NCBI RefSeq assembly: GCF_017696315.1
Contig: NZ_JAAORJ010000004.1
Span: 256,423-320,422, forward strand
Length of the DNA: 64,000 nucleotides
Direction of reading: 5' to 3'
Source: Prochlorococcus marinus XMU1412
GTDB taxonomy: Bacteria > Cyanobacteriota > Cyanobacteriia > PCC-6307 > Cyanobiaceae
A program made the translations under genes and the position numbers. Positions 54,824 through 63,482 of this stretch are shown piece by piece. The notes beneath the pieces were generated by a model, which was not told the origin of the DNA, did not search any database, and worked only from the letters and a program-made list of their open reading frames with translations. The stretch's first letter is position 1, and every line of letters starts with the position of its first letter.

Positions 54824-55570
54824 ATGAATAATTTATTAGTGAGAGATGTTAAGTATCTAGATGAACAATACAGAATAGGTGAAGGCATGATTTCGGATGA
54901 TGCATTTAAGCAACTTGAAAAGCTCTTTATTCCTGTTGATCCAGAGCCTGACTACTTTAATCAAACTAATAAACTTTTGCCAAAATTAGCCAAAGAAAAC
55001 TATAAAGAATTTTTGGAAAGTTTATTAACAAAAACAAGATTAAGTATTCAACCAAAAATTGATGGCTGTGCTATTGCAATTAGATATATAGATGGCAAGT
55101 TTAATAAAGCTATTACAAAAAAAGGATTTGATGTCTCAAGCAAAATTAAACAAATTAAAAATGTCCCCGATTGTATTCCTATCAAACGAGATTTTCAAAT
55201 TAGAGGTGAACTATACGCTACAAACCAAGTTGCCGGCATTTCCCAAAGAAGTACAAGAAAATACCTCAATGATAAGAAAGAGATTGGAGAAAGTCTCCGC
55301 TTTTGCTGTTTCCAAATACTTAATGGAAGACTTAATCAATATGAAACCCTTAACTATCTTAAAAAATGTGGCTTCAGCACCCCTGAAAGTTACTTCACAA
55401 ATCATACAAGCGAAATCCAAATATATAGAAAGAATTGGTTAGAGAAAAAAATATTTGCGAAATATCCAACTAATGGGATAGTTATAAAAATAAATAGTAG
55501 GAAATTACAGTTACTTAGAGAGAAAGGTTTATCTCAAAATAACGAATGGCAATATGCAATTGAAAAATAA
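54824..55570 (+). CDS. Stand-alone NAD-dependent DNA ligase adenylation-domain protein
   Basis: A 248-residue protein that resembles only the nucleotidyltransferase part of LigA. A short Ia-like start (EGMISDDAFKQLEKLF) precedes catalytic Lys 78 in PKIDG, RGELY at 127-131 (motif III), ESLRFCCFQI (IIIa), NGIVIKIN at 217-224 (IV; the usual Asp is Asn) and WQYAIEK at 242-248 (V). It stops exactly there: the OB, zinc-finger, HhH and BRCT parts are absent. It could adenylate an unknown substrate or act with a partner. The start is ATG 54824. Confidence 0.82.
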   Translation: MNNLLVRDVKYLDEQYRIGEGMISDDAFKQLEKLFIPVDPEPDYFNQTNKLLPKLAKENYKEFLESLLTKTRLSIQPKIDGCAIAIRYIDGKFNKAITKKGFDVSSKIKQIKNVPDCIPIKRDFQIRGELYATNQVAGISQRSTRKYLNDKKEIGESLRFCCFQILNGRLNQYETLNYLKKCGFSTPESYFTNHTSEIQIYRKNWLEKKIFAKYPTNGIVIKINSRKLQLLREKGLSQNNEWQYAIEK

Positions 55571-55600
55571 TATTAAATAGTAACTTCAAAAAGTGCTCAC

Positions 55601-55619
55601 GATACTGACTTCCAGTATT
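55601..55619. terminator. Hairpin between ligase-like and SDR genes
   Basis: ATACTG, a five-base loop and CAGTAT (55602-55618) form a perfect six-pair stem, with a G-T pair extending it. No U-run follows directly on either strand, so it may be a weak terminator or a processing site. Confidence 0.3.
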
Positions 55620-55678
55620 TACAGTGAAATAGTAATAAAATTTTATTTAAACTCCAAAGCAATTTGCAGGATTACTAA

Positions 55679-56608
55679 ATGACTGCCACTATTTCAAGAC
55701 CTAAAATCTCTAACTGGGGAACATCTAATATTCCAATCCTTACAGGCAAAACAGCGCTAATTACTGGTGCGAATAGTGGTCTTGGATACTACACTGCAAA
55801 GGCCTTAGCAGAAAAAAATGCTAATGTTGTTATAGCTTGTAGATCGCTTGAAAAAGCAAATCAAACTATCAAAAAACTTAAAGATCTCAATCCTGAAGGA
55901 TTATTTACACCTTTAGAATTAGATTTGTCAGATTTAAAAAATATTGTTGAAGTTCAGTCCAAAATTTTTGATAATTTTGAAAATTTAGATTTACTAATCA
56001 ATAATGCAGGCATTATGCATCCGCCTAAAACTCTTAGTGTCCAGGGATATGAAATACAATTTGCAGTTAATCATCTAGCTCACATGCTTTTGACCCTAAA
56101 GCTACTCCCAATTATTGAAAAAAAAGAAGAATCTAGAATAGTTACGGTTACTTCTGGAGCACAATTTTTTGGCAAAGTTGGTTGGAAAAATCTTAAAGCT
56201 GAGAACTATTACAACAAATGGGAATCTTACTCCAATAGCAAATTGGCAAATGTAATGTTTGCTTTGGAACTAAATGAAAACTTAAAGCACAAAAATATAC
56301 TTTCTTTAGCTGCTCACCCTGGAATTGCAAAAACAAATCTCTTTACTGCTCAAAAACCTAACCCTAGTCCATTAGAAATTTTCTCCTTGGAATTATTTAG
56401 CCCTATTTTTCAAACTGCTGAAATGGGTGCTTTACCTCAACTTTTTGCAGCTACTTCACCAGATGCAAGAGGCGGTGACCATTATGGTCCTAGATTTAAT
56501 TTCAGAGGTCATCCAAAACTATCACCTACTTCTCCTTTCGCTATGAATAAAAAAGAAAGAAAAAATTTATGGGAAAAAAGCCTTGGAATACTTAGTAAAT
56601 TCTTATAA
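55679..56608 (+). CDS. Short-chain dehydrogenase related to protochlorophyllide oxidoreductase
   Basis: A 309-residue NADP-dependent SDR. Cofactor motif TGANSGLGYYTAKALAEK, the NNAG motif at the fourth strand (LINNAGIMHPP), and the catalytic Tyr-Lys in YSNSKLANVMFALEL are present, followed by AAHPGIAKTNL. The general pattern resembles retinol dehydrogenases and light-dependent POR, but the POR-specific active-site block is not obvious. Real POR may be elsewhere in the genome. The substrate is unknown. It starts at ATG 55679, and its end overlaps the next gene's end by six bases. Confidence 0.85.
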   Translation: MTATISRPKISNWGTSNIPILTGKTALITGANSGLGYYTAKALAEKNANVVIACRSLEKANQTIKKLKDLNPEGLFTPLELDLSDLKNIVEVQSKIFDNFENLDLLINNAGIMHPPKTLSVQGYEIQFAVNHLAHMLLTLKLLPIIEKKEESRIVTVTSGAQFFGKVGWKNLKAENYYNKWESYSNSKLANVMFALELNENLKHKNILSLAAHPGIAKTNLFTAQKPNPSPLEIFSLELFSPIFQTAEMGALPQLFAATSPDARGGDHYGPRFNFRGHPKLSPTSPFAMNKKERKNLWEKSLGILSKFL

Positions 56609-56869
56609 ATTTTTCATTTTTACTAACTTTAGAAAATACTTCAAGATATGTAATTCACTCTCTGAAAGTTTCATAAATTCTGTTAAGGCATCATAATTTT
56701 TTTCATCAATTTTTTTTGACAATTTAATAAAACTATCTTGGTTTTCATTAACAAAGCGCTCAGCAATCTGAGACGGAGTTAAACCCTTTTCAATTAGTTC
56801 ACCTGGAGCATTTTTCTCCCACTTTTCATAAAACCAAGAGAACCAATATTTTGCAGTATTTTCTTCCAT
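56603..56869 (-). CDS. Hypothetical protein
   Basis: An 88-residue soluble, mostly helical protein rich in Lys, Glu and Leu. It starts MEENTAKYWFSWFYEKWEKN, with several aromatic residues, and continues with LTPSQIAERFVNENQDSF. No known family was recognised. It lies between the SDR gene (convergent) and murD (divergent). The ATG start at 56867-56869 and coherent codon use support a real gene. Confidence 0.6.
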   Translation of the reverse strand: MEENTAKYWFSWFYEKWEKNAPGELIEKGLTPSQIAERFVNENQDSFIKLSKKIDEKNYDALTEFMKLSESELHILKYFLKLVKMKNL

Positions 56870-56969
56870 TAATTAACTTTTCTTTGGCAAATATTATAAA
56901 TGCTGAAGAAAGATCTCATGATTGAATTACCCCTTAAACACAATTAATATAAATGCAATTATAAATTTA

Positions 56970-58385
56970 ATGATAGATAATCATTCTAGTAAAGGAAATA
57001 TTAATCTTATAATCGGGTTAGGTAGATCTGGATTTTGGGCTGCCAAGTATTTGAGAAGCATCAATAAGAGAGTAATTGTTTGGGAAAGTAAAGATGGGAT
57101 AGAATTCTTAGAAAGAAAAACAGAATTAGAAGACCTTAATATACTAGTTTCTCTGAATAAAGAATTTGTATTTGAAGAAATTCAACCTTTTGTGAAAGAG
57201 ATCGAATCTGTTGTTGTAAGTCCATCAATACCTTATGACCACATAACTATTATTGAATTAAAAAAAAAGGGAATTAAAGTAATTGGAGAAATTAATGTTG
57301 CATGGGAAATTTTAAAAGACACAAATTGGATAGGTATTACTGGCACTAATGGCAAGACTACTGTTACTCATCTACTAAGCCATATACTCTGTAATACTGG
57401 ATTATATGCTCCTTTTGCTGGAAATATTGGTACACCTTTATGTAAATATGCTCACTCCAAAAAGCATGAAAAAATTGATTGGGTTGTAGCTGAATTAAGC
57501 AGTTATCAAATAGAAATATCTCCAGAAGTAAAACCTAATATTGGAATATGGACAACCTTCACAGAAGATCATCTTGAAAGACATAAAACACTTGAAAACT
57601 ATTTCAACATAAAAAAAAGCTTGCTAGAAAAATCTGATTTTAGAATTTATAATTATGACGATAAAAATCTAAGAAATCACTACAGTTCGCTATCAAGTGG
57701 GGTTTGGATAACAACTAGTTTCGATAAATCAAATTTTATTCAATGCGATTATTGGATAGATGATCAAGCATACATTGTTGAGAGAGGAAAGAAATTATTC
57801 AAACTTGAACATTTTTCTTTAAAAGGAATGCATAATCTTCAAAATCTTTTATTGGTAATTGCAGCAGCTAGAAAAGTTGGATTATCTGGGAAACAGATTA
57901 AAGATTCTTTATCTAATTACAAACAATTACCCCATAGGATGGAAACAATTTATAAAAATAATGATCTGGAAATAATTAATGATAGTAAAGCTACAAATTT
58001 TGACTCATCTATTGCAGGAATAAATTCAATTGAAGGTCAAATAATAATCATTGCTGGGGGTAGATTAAAAGGCAATGAATATAGTAAGTGGATAAAACTT
58101 TTAAAGAAAAAAGTTAAATGTGTTTTCCTTTTTGGAGAAAGCTCAAAAGTCCTAAAAATGGCGCTTATTAATGAAGGATTTAAAAAAAATATTTTTGAAT
58201 TTTCAGAACTAAAAGAGCTTTTAAATTTTGTTTTTCATTATTTACAAAATAATAGGGTTGGAACATTATTATTCTCACCTTCATGCTCTAGTTTTGATCA
58301 ATTTAAAAATTATGAAGAGCGTGGAGATTATTTCAAGAAACTAATAAGTGAAAAATTTAAGGTTAATAAATCCATTTTTTGTTAA
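56970..58385 (+). CDS. murD: UDP-N-acetylmuramoyl-L-alanine:D-glutamate ligase
   Basis: About 471 residues from ATG 56970. This Mur ligase adds D-glutamate to the peptidoglycan stem. The N-terminal Rossmann part starts [16 protein letters not shown], the ATP-binding loop is [15 protein letters not shown], and [16 protein letters not shown] and the C-terminal ligand block [16 protein letters not shown] (with the conserved Lys and Asn) follow. An upstream in-frame ATG (56922) would add 16 low-complexity residues. With ddl it makes wall precursors. Confidence 0.96.
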   Translation: MIDNHSSKGNINLIIGLGRSGFWAAKYLRSINKRVIVWESKDGIEFLERKTELEDLNILVSLNKEFVFEEIQPFVKEIESVVVSPSIPYDHITIIELKKKGIKVIGEINVAWEILKDTNWIGITGTNGKTTVTHLLSHILCNTGLYAPFAGNIGTPLCKYAHSKKHEKIDWVVAELSSYQIEISPEVKPNIGIWTTFTEDHLERHKTLENYFNIKKSLLEKSDFRIYNYDDKNLRNHYSSLSSGVWITTSFDKSNFIQCDYWIDDQAYIVERGKKLFKLEHFSLKGMHNLQNLLLVIAAARKVGLSGKQIKDSLSNYKQLPHRMETIYKNNDLEIINDSKATNFDSSIAGINSIEGQIIIIAGGRLKGNEYSKWIKLLKKKVKCVFLFGESSKVLKMALINEGFKKNIFEFSELKELLNFVFHYLQNNRVGTLLFSPSCSSFDQFKNYEERGDYFKKLISEKFKVNKSIFC

Positions 58386-58482
58386 GGTATTATTTCGTAA
58401 TTTTCAGGTCGGTCATCACAACCGTCTCCCCTCTAGCAAATATTCACTTAATTAGTTAGATTTTGACTATAAATTACTACTA
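58386..58482. other. GC-richer spacer with a small hairpin
   Basis: Between murD and the next gene, a stretch at about 58408-58432 (GGTCGG, then ACAACCGTCTCCCCTC) is clearly richer in G and C than its surroundings and can pair CGGT with ACCG on the minus strand. No known RNA family was recognised. It might be a small RNA or part of a terminator. Confidence 0.3.
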
Positions 58483-58485
58483 GTG

Positions 58486-58800
58486 ATGAGTGAATCTAAC
58501 AAGTTACCTCAAGCAATAAGTCATAAAAAATTAAGTTACTTGATGCTTAAGGCACAAAAGGATTCTCTTTTTTCTGATGAATTAGCAGAAATAGAAAGTT
58601 CCGAAAAAAGAGAATTTGAAGAGTTAATAAATACTTGGGAAGCTTCAACTAAGAAAGTAGTTAATGAGTTATCAAAAAGAAAAAAGAATTTACTAAAAGA
58701 TAAATCACCGAATTCTTTAATTGCTCTTGGTGCTATGGAAGTTCATCTTAATATGGCTTTGCAAGCCTTAAATGAATTTAATAAAGAAGTTGATGGGTAA
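58486..58800 (+). CDS. Hypothetical protein, helical
   Basis: A 104-residue soluble protein rich in Lys, Glu and Leu, predicted to be almost wholly alpha-helical with a likely coiled coil around LAEIESSEKREFEELINTWEA. The end (GAMEVHLNMALQALNEFNKEV) is amphipathic. No family was recognised. It starts at ATG 58486 (a GTG three bases earlier is the alternative). It is convergent with the pirin gene, 14 bases away. Confidence 0.65.
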   Translation: MSESNKLPQAISHKKLSYLMLKAQKDSLFSDELAEIESSEKREFEELINTWEASTKKVVNELSKRKKNLLKDKSPNSLIALGAMEVHLNMALQALNEFNKEVDG

Positions 58801-58814
58801 AAGTAACATATAAA

Positions 58815-59546
58815 TTACAAGGAAGGCATCGAAAATAAGAGAAAATCTAGGTCTTTTTCAGTATCTATAAAGATATCATCATAATAATTAACTTCAAAAC
58901 CCAAGCCGTCTCCAGATTCGAGACATATATTTGAATTAGAGTCTTTACTTTTTAATATAAGATTACCTTCTATTATTTGTATCCAATTATATTTATCGAT
59001 TTTTAATGGCAATTTTTTTTCTTTAATTGGCTTGTATTTACAACGCCATAAAGAGATACTTTGATTTAGAAAAAGCTTATTATTTTTTACGTCTTTGTAA
59101 TTAAAAATAAGATTATCCCACAACTTTTCATTTAATGAAATTTGATCATATCGGGGGTTGATATTTTCTTTTTGAGGGTATATCCAGATCTGGAACAACT
59201 TACAGGTCTCATTTTCTTCATTCTTCTCGCTATGAGAGATTCCAGTTCCTGCAGACATAACTTGTACTTCATCTTTGCGAATTTTTCCAAAATTATTTAA
59301 CGAGTCTCTATGAGTTATTGCTCCTTTTGTTACGACAGTAATTATTTCCATATTTGCATGAGAATGTTTATTAAATCCTGCATTAGGAGAAATAATATCT
59401 TCGTTTATAACTCTAATTTTCCCAAAATTATCCCATTTTGGATCTCTATGCTCTGCGAAAGAAAATGAATGCATCGAATTTAGCCATTCTCTAGTCGATC
59501 TAAATCTTTCGTGAGATTTCCTTATTTTAATTATTTTCAAAGACAT
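58815..59546 (-). CDS. Pirin-family cupin protein
   Basis: A 243-residue bicupin. The N-terminal cupin has the iron site in NAGFNKHSHANMEIITVV and ITHRDSLNNFGKIRKDEVQVMSAGTGISHSEKN, which carries the pirin pattern with His and Glu ligands. A second, degenerate cupin follows. Pirins include quercetin dioxygenases and regulators; the role here is unknown. It starts at ATG 59544-59546 and stands alone. Confidence 0.9.
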   Translation of the reverse strand: MSLKIIKIRKSHERFRSTREWLNSMHSFSFAEHRDPKWDNFGKIRVINEDIISPNAGFNKHSHANMEIITVVTKGAITHRDSLNNFGKIRKDEVQVMSAGTGISHSEKNEENETCKLFQIWIYPQKENINPRYDQISLNEKLWDNLIFNYKDVKNNKLFLNQSISLWRCKYKPIKEKKLPLKIDKYNWIQIIEGNLILKSKDSNSNICLESGDGLGFEVNYYDDIFIDTEKDLDFLLFSMPSL

Positions 59547-59632
59547 AAATACTAAGAAATAAATATGGTGTATTTGTGTAAATTAGATATTTTGAAAATT
59601 ATAAATTATGAATAAGTGATATTACTTTTTAT

Positions 59633-59761
59633 TTATTTGTTAATTTTACTTTGTGCTTTATTTGCTTTATTAATTATTTTTTTTGCTTCTTCTCTCGTAG
59701 AACATTTTTCTGCCTCAACATTCAAGTTTTTTAGTTTATTTAGTTGCTTTGAAATTTTCAT
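59633..59761 (-). CDS. Small hypothetical protein (42 residues)
   Basis: An ATG at 59759-59761 opens a frame of 42 residues that is strongly basic and helical, starting MKISKQLNKLKNLNVEAEKC and continuing REEAKKIINKANKAQSK. The Lys/Asn bias is usual for this genome's small proteins. It sits alone in a 297-base gap between pirin and the DUF1643-type gene. A nucleic-acid or membrane-surface role could fit but is speculative. Confidence 0.45.
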   Translation of the reverse strand: MKISKQLNKLKNLNVEAEKCSTREEAKKIINKANKAQSKINK

Positions 59762-59843
59762 ATAAGGTTAACTTAACAAATAGAAATTAACACATATTTA
59801 ATGGAATAGCTAAAAATACAGGTTTGCATTTGAGCCTTGCTAC

Positions 59844-60380
59844 CTAAAAATAAGATTTGAGGATGGAATTGTCGGAACAGTATAGAGGATGTATTGGATT
59901 ATCTTTGATTGTTTTCTTAATTAAAAGTGGTCCAAGAGGATTATCAAAATTATTTTTCCTAATTGAGTTATATTGTATTATTTTTTTTGATATTTTTTTA
60001 TTTCTATTGAGAAATTTCCCTTTGTTACCCCAACCTAACCATAAATCACAATTTTTATTTTCAGACCAGTGTTTTAAGTTTTTATTAATAAGATTATTGT
60101 TTAGATGACCCACAGGATTTTTGTGATTAAAAAGTTTTTCTGGTTTGCTTGAAATAAGCGCAAATAGATTGATTAATCTTACTTTGCCATAATTATTGTT
60201 TTTCGAAATTTTGATTATCTTTTTTGTTGTATTATCTAAGAAAACTTCATCCGAAAATGAGGGATTTAAACCAATAAAAATAATTTCCTTTGTAGATTTA
60301 GAAATCTTATAACTTAAACTCCATCTATATAGTTTGTTAGCACTTATTAAACAATTTCTTTCTAGAAATAAATTTTTCAA
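59844..60380 (-). CDS. DUF1643-family protein
   Basis: A 178-residue protein that matches the DUF1643 pattern I know: RWSLSYKISKSTKEIIFIGLNPSFSDE, then TTKKIIKISKNNNYGKVRLINLFALISSKPEKL, NPVGHLNN and DLWLGWGNKG. The conserved Asn-Pro-Ser and Asn-Leu-Phe-Ala points are intact. The family's function is not established. The TTG start at 60378-60380 overlaps the upstream gene's stop by four bases (TTGA). Confidence 0.82.
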   Translation of the reverse strand: MKNLFLERNCLISANKLYRWSLSYKISKSTKEIIFIGLNPSFSDEVFLDNTTKKIIKISKNNNYGKVRLINLFALISSKPEKLFNHKNPVGHLNNNLINKNLKHWSENKNCDLWLGWGNKGKFLNRNKKISKKIIQYNSIRKNNFDNPLGPLLIKKTIKDNPIHPLYCSDNSILKSYF

Positions 60381-60862
60381 CCTAAACCTACACCTCTAGC
60401 CATAAGAGTGGCAAACAACGGTATTGTTGCAAAGCCTACTAATTCAGTAGTAATGATGAATCTAAACCTCTTAACTAGATTCTCAGATATTTCAGGTAAT
60501 TTATTCTTACTTAATGGAATAGCCCATAAGATATATGTTGTTGTTGGGTATAAAGAAAGTAATCCCACTATGATATATAGAGAAACTTTTATCCAAAACA
60601 CAGGATTACCTGTATAGAAATCACCTCCTTGACCAAAATACTTAACACGCAAAATCCCAGTAACTAATATGGCAACTCCTGCTAAACCATAAACCACATC
60701 TGCAACTATCATTGAGATCGTCTCATTTCTATTAAGACCTACTTTGAGAGTCAATCTTTCAAACAAAAGAGAACCGAAGCACAAAATAATTCCTAAATAA
60801 TGAACATATGCCACTAATGCACTTTTAGCAATTTCACCTGTTAATAAAGTTCCTAATAACAT
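60377..60862 (-). CDS. DUF2214-family membrane protein
   Basis: A 161-residue protein with four hydrophobic helices. It starts MLLGTLLTGEIAKSALVAYVHYLG and contains FGSLLFERLTLK, DVVYGLAGVAILVTGILRVKYFG and FRFIITTELVGFATIPLFATLMARG, which follow the DUF2214 order. The histidine in YVHYLG and nearby charged residues could hold a cofactor, as in small haem membrane proteins, but this is speculative. The ATG at 60860-60862 is preferred to an upstream TTG. It is coupled to the DUF1643-type gene. Confidence 0.85.
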   Translation of the reverse strand: MLLGTLLTGEIAKSALVAYVHYLGIILCFGSLLFERLTLKVGLNRNETISMIVADVVYGLAGVAILVTGILRVKYFGQGGDFYTGNPVFWIKVSLYIIVGLLSLYPTTTYILWAIPLSKNKLPEISENLVKRFRFIITTELVGFATIPLFATLMARGVGLG

Positions 60863-60949
60863 GTTCAAGTCAAAATTTATACAATCCTAACCACCAAATG
60901 AAGAATTTGTTTAGAAATAAATTAATAACTTAAAAGCAAGGTATTAAAT

Positions 60950-61699
60950 CTAAGACTCTAAATACCTTTTCTGGCCATCTTCAAAAAAATCCTTTTTATT
61001 CCATACTTCGATTACATCTGGGAAATGTTTTTCCATACAATTATCACAAACCCCATGACTGAATCTAATATCACTAATTTTCGAAAGATATTTTTCTAAA
61101 TGCATCCAATCGCCCTCCTTATTTTTCACTTCTCTGCAATATGAACAGACAGATAAAATACCTTCCTGTTTGTGCAAGTTAGACAATGCATCTAGCAAGT
61201 TCAATGACTTTTTTCTAAGCTCTAAAAATGAAACTATTTGCTTGGATAATAATTCCATAATATTGAATTGTTGTGTAGTGAGATTTCCTGGCTTTCTATC
61301 TATTACACAAAGAGTTCCAAGTTTATTACCATCACTATTTCTAAGGGGAAAACCTGCATAAAAACGAATCTTGGGGTCTCCTGTTACCAATGGATTATTT
61401 ATAAATCTTTCATCTTGGAAAGCATCATGAATAATTAATGGACTATTTTCTTTTATTGCGTGGGTACAAAAAGACCAATCTCTTCTAGTTTCTGATATTT
61501 GAAGTCCTATTTTGGATTTAAACCATTGTTTATCTTTGTCTACCAAAGTCATTAAAGAAATAGGCACATTACAGGTTGCAGCAGCAATTTTTGTAATATC
61601 GTCATAACATGATTCTGGCTTGGTTCCCAAAATCCTGTATTCTGCTAAAGCTTTTAATCTTCTTTCCTCTTCTTCTTTTTTTGATACAAGATTCTGCAT
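60950..61699 (-). CDS. GAF-domain protein with Cys/His-rich C-terminus
   Basis: A 249-residue cytoplasmic protein. Residues about 15-165 form a GAF domain with the family blocks ATCNVPISLMTLVDKDKQWFKS, RRDWSFCTHAI, FYAGFPLRN and LGTLCVIDRKP. A short helix follows. The end, from about 182, has C185-x2-C188, His 215 and C218-x2-C221 (VCSYCREV, SHGVCDNCMEKHFPD), a pattern seen at the end of some bacterial signalling proteins that suggests metal binding. No kinase or output domain is present. It stands alone. Confidence 0.85.
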   Translation of the reverse strand: MQNLVSKKEEEERRLKALAEYRILGTKPESCYDDITKIAAATCNVPISLMTLVDKDKQWFKSKIGLQISETRRDWSFCTHAIKENSPLIIHDAFQDERFINNPLVTGDPKIRFYAGFPLRNSDGNKLGTLCVIDRKPGNLTTQQFNIMELLSKQIVSFLELRKKSLNLLDALSNLHKQEGILSVCSYCREVKNKEGDWMHLEKYLSKISDIRFSHGVCDNCMEKHFPDVIEVWNKKDFFEDGQKRYLES

Positions 61700-61830
61700 T
61701 AATCTTCACCAATAATTAAAACTTTAAAATTAAAATTTCTTCAAAAAACTTTTTCCGTCTAATACTTAATAAAAAAAAGATAAACTTATTGATTTGTCAC
61801 TTACTGATTTATTATTTATTAATTTATTTT

Positions 61831-63078
61831 TTAATGATTTAACTTTGACACTGCCATCCCAGCGATCCATCCACTTGTCCAACAATGTTGAAAATTAAAT
61901 CCACCTGTGATTCCATCAACATCCAAAACTTCTCCAGAAAAAAATAAACCTGGACAAATTAAGCTCTCCATACTTTTAAAATTAACCTCATTAATTTTTA
62001 CGCCTCCGGAAGTAACAAATTCTTCACCAAATGGACCTTTGCCCGAAATTATATATTTATCCCTCATTAGAATATTTATCATTTTCTCCCTTTCATCCGC
62101 CAGTAAATCAGCCCACTTTTTCTCTTTATCAATACCTATTTTCTTTAATAAAAAAATCCATAATCTTTTTGTTAATAGTGGCACAGGTCTAGTGTTAATT
62201 AGATTTACCTTGCCTTTATTTAATCTTAAGTAATTAACTTTTTCTTTTAAGTCCTTATAACTTAAAGAAGACCATTTAATTATTAGGTTAAATTTATATT
62301 TTTGGCTATAAAGTTCCCTTGCTGCAATGGATGAAAGTTTTAATACTGCTGGCCCACTAAAACCCCAATGAGTTATTAGTAAATCGCCTCTATTTTGAAA
62401 ATTCTTATTGTTTAATTTAATTTCTATATCTATGCCCTTTATCGATACCCCAGTACATTCATCCAAATTTGGTTCTTGTGTTGAAAAAGTAAAAAGTGAT
62501 GGTACGGGTTTAACAATGTTATGTCCAAGATTTTGAGCTAATTTATATCCGCTTGGATTACCTCCAGTTGAAAGAGCAATATTTTTTGAAATTAACTTTG
62601 CTTTTTTAAGACTAAAAATATTGAATATATTATCTGGAGTTTTTGAAATTTCTTTTACAAAAAATTTTGTTAATATTTCTACGTTTTTTGATAAAGCACT
62701 TTTTCTCAAACAATCAATAACATCTGAAGAAGAATTAGACACTGGGAATACTCTTAGATCTTCCTCAATTTTTAATTTTAACCCTTTTTTCTCAAACCAA
62801 TCATATACATCTCCAGCTGCAAAACGATTAAATGATTCCAAGAGCTGAATTCCACCTCTGGGGTAATTATCAACTAGTTCATTCGGTATCCATGTCGCAT
62901 TAGTGACGTTACATCTTCCACCTCCACTAATCCTTACTTTCTCCATAAGTTTTGAAGTGCCTTCAAGAATTATTATTCTTTTTACTCCATGTTCAGCAGC
63001 AGTAATTGCTGTCATAAAACCAGCTGCACCTCCTCCTATAACTGCTAAATCAAAAGGTTCCAAAAACTTATTATTCAA
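61831..63078 (-). CDS. BaiN/HI0933-like NAD(P)/FAD-dependent oxidoreductase
   Basis: A 415-residue flavoprotein. The FAD-binding motif is LAVIGGGAAGFMTAITAAEHG, followed by the family sequence RISGGGRCNVTNA, STGGNPSGYKLAQ-like SLSTGGNPSGYKL and the end block LFFSGEVLDVDGITGGFNFQHCWTSGWIAG. These proteins are of unclear substrate. Its start is TTG 63076-63078, with no nearer ATG. It diverges from a small membrane-protein gene. Confidence 0.92.
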   Translation of the reverse strand: MNNKFLEPFDLAVIGGGAAGFMTAITAAEHGVKRIIILEGTSKLMEKVRISGGGRCNVTNATWIPNELVDNYPRGGIQLLESFNRFAAGDVYDWFEKKGLKLKIEEDLRVFPVSNSSSDVIDCLRKSALSKNVEILTKFFVKEISKTPDNIFNIFSLKKAKLISKNIALSTGGNPSGYKLAQNLGHNIVKPVPSLFTFSTQEPNLDECTGVSIKGIDIEIKLNNKNFQNRGDLLITHWGFSGPAVLKLSSIAARELYSQKYKFNLIIKWSSLSYKDLKEKVNYLRLNKGKVNLINTRPVPLLTKRLWIFLLKKIGIDKEKKWADLLADEREKMINILMRDKYIISGKGPFGEEFVTSGGVKINEVNFKSMESLICPGLFFSGEVLDVDGITGGFNFQHCWTSGWIAGMAVSKLNH

Positions 63079-63275
63079 TATGCTTCAATTTGATAATAGC
63101 AAGGAGTTACAAAGAAAAATTACTCCAAAAACTATAAAACTACATAATAAATAGCTGCAATTAACTAATTTTTAAATTTCTAAAAGAAATCAACGCATTC
63201 GTTATTTTTATGCTTTAACTTGATTAAATGAGATTAATATTTTCTTACGTTAAATATTCTGAAGCCAGTTTTCCT

Positions 63276-63464
63276 ATGACTGGTCAATATACTGCTCTTC
63301 TTTTAATAACTTCTGTTATTTGGGTTCTACTTTGGTTTGGTTATAGACAAAATAAGATAAATGATGAGATCAAGAAAAAAGAAAAAGAAGAAAGAATTAA
63401 TGCGAAAGTTAAAAGAAGGGAGAAATTAGAGAGTTTGTACCCTACTAATAAAAAAACTGTTTAA
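63276..63464 (+). CDS. Hypothetical small membrane protein
   Basis: A 62-residue protein from ATG 63276: one hydrophobic helix at about residues 5-20 (YTALLLITSVIWVLLWFGY) followed by a long, highly charged helix (NDEIKKKEKEERINAKVKRREKLE). An upstream ATG at 63228 would add 16 residues. The form suggests a membrane-anchored coiled coil. No family was recognised. Confidence 0.6.
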   Translation: MTGQYTALLLITSVIWVLLWFGYRQNKINDEIKKKEKEERINAKVKRREKLESLYPTNKKTV

Positions 63465-63482
63465 AATGAATTTTTTGAAAAT

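Noticed and set aside
55092..55442. 116-residue frame inside the ligase-like gene
   Set aside because: The main frame keeps the LigA motifs across this whole stretch, so the second frame is a shadow.
55571..55678. Possible remnant of the missing LigA domains
   Set aside because: No Cys4 zinc finger, HhH or BRCT-like residues can be read in any frame; it contains only a small hairpin.
58386..58482. tRNA or known Yfr RNA
   Set aside because: No acceptor/T-loop pattern and no known Prochlorococcus RNA motif; only a possible unnamed RNA is reported.
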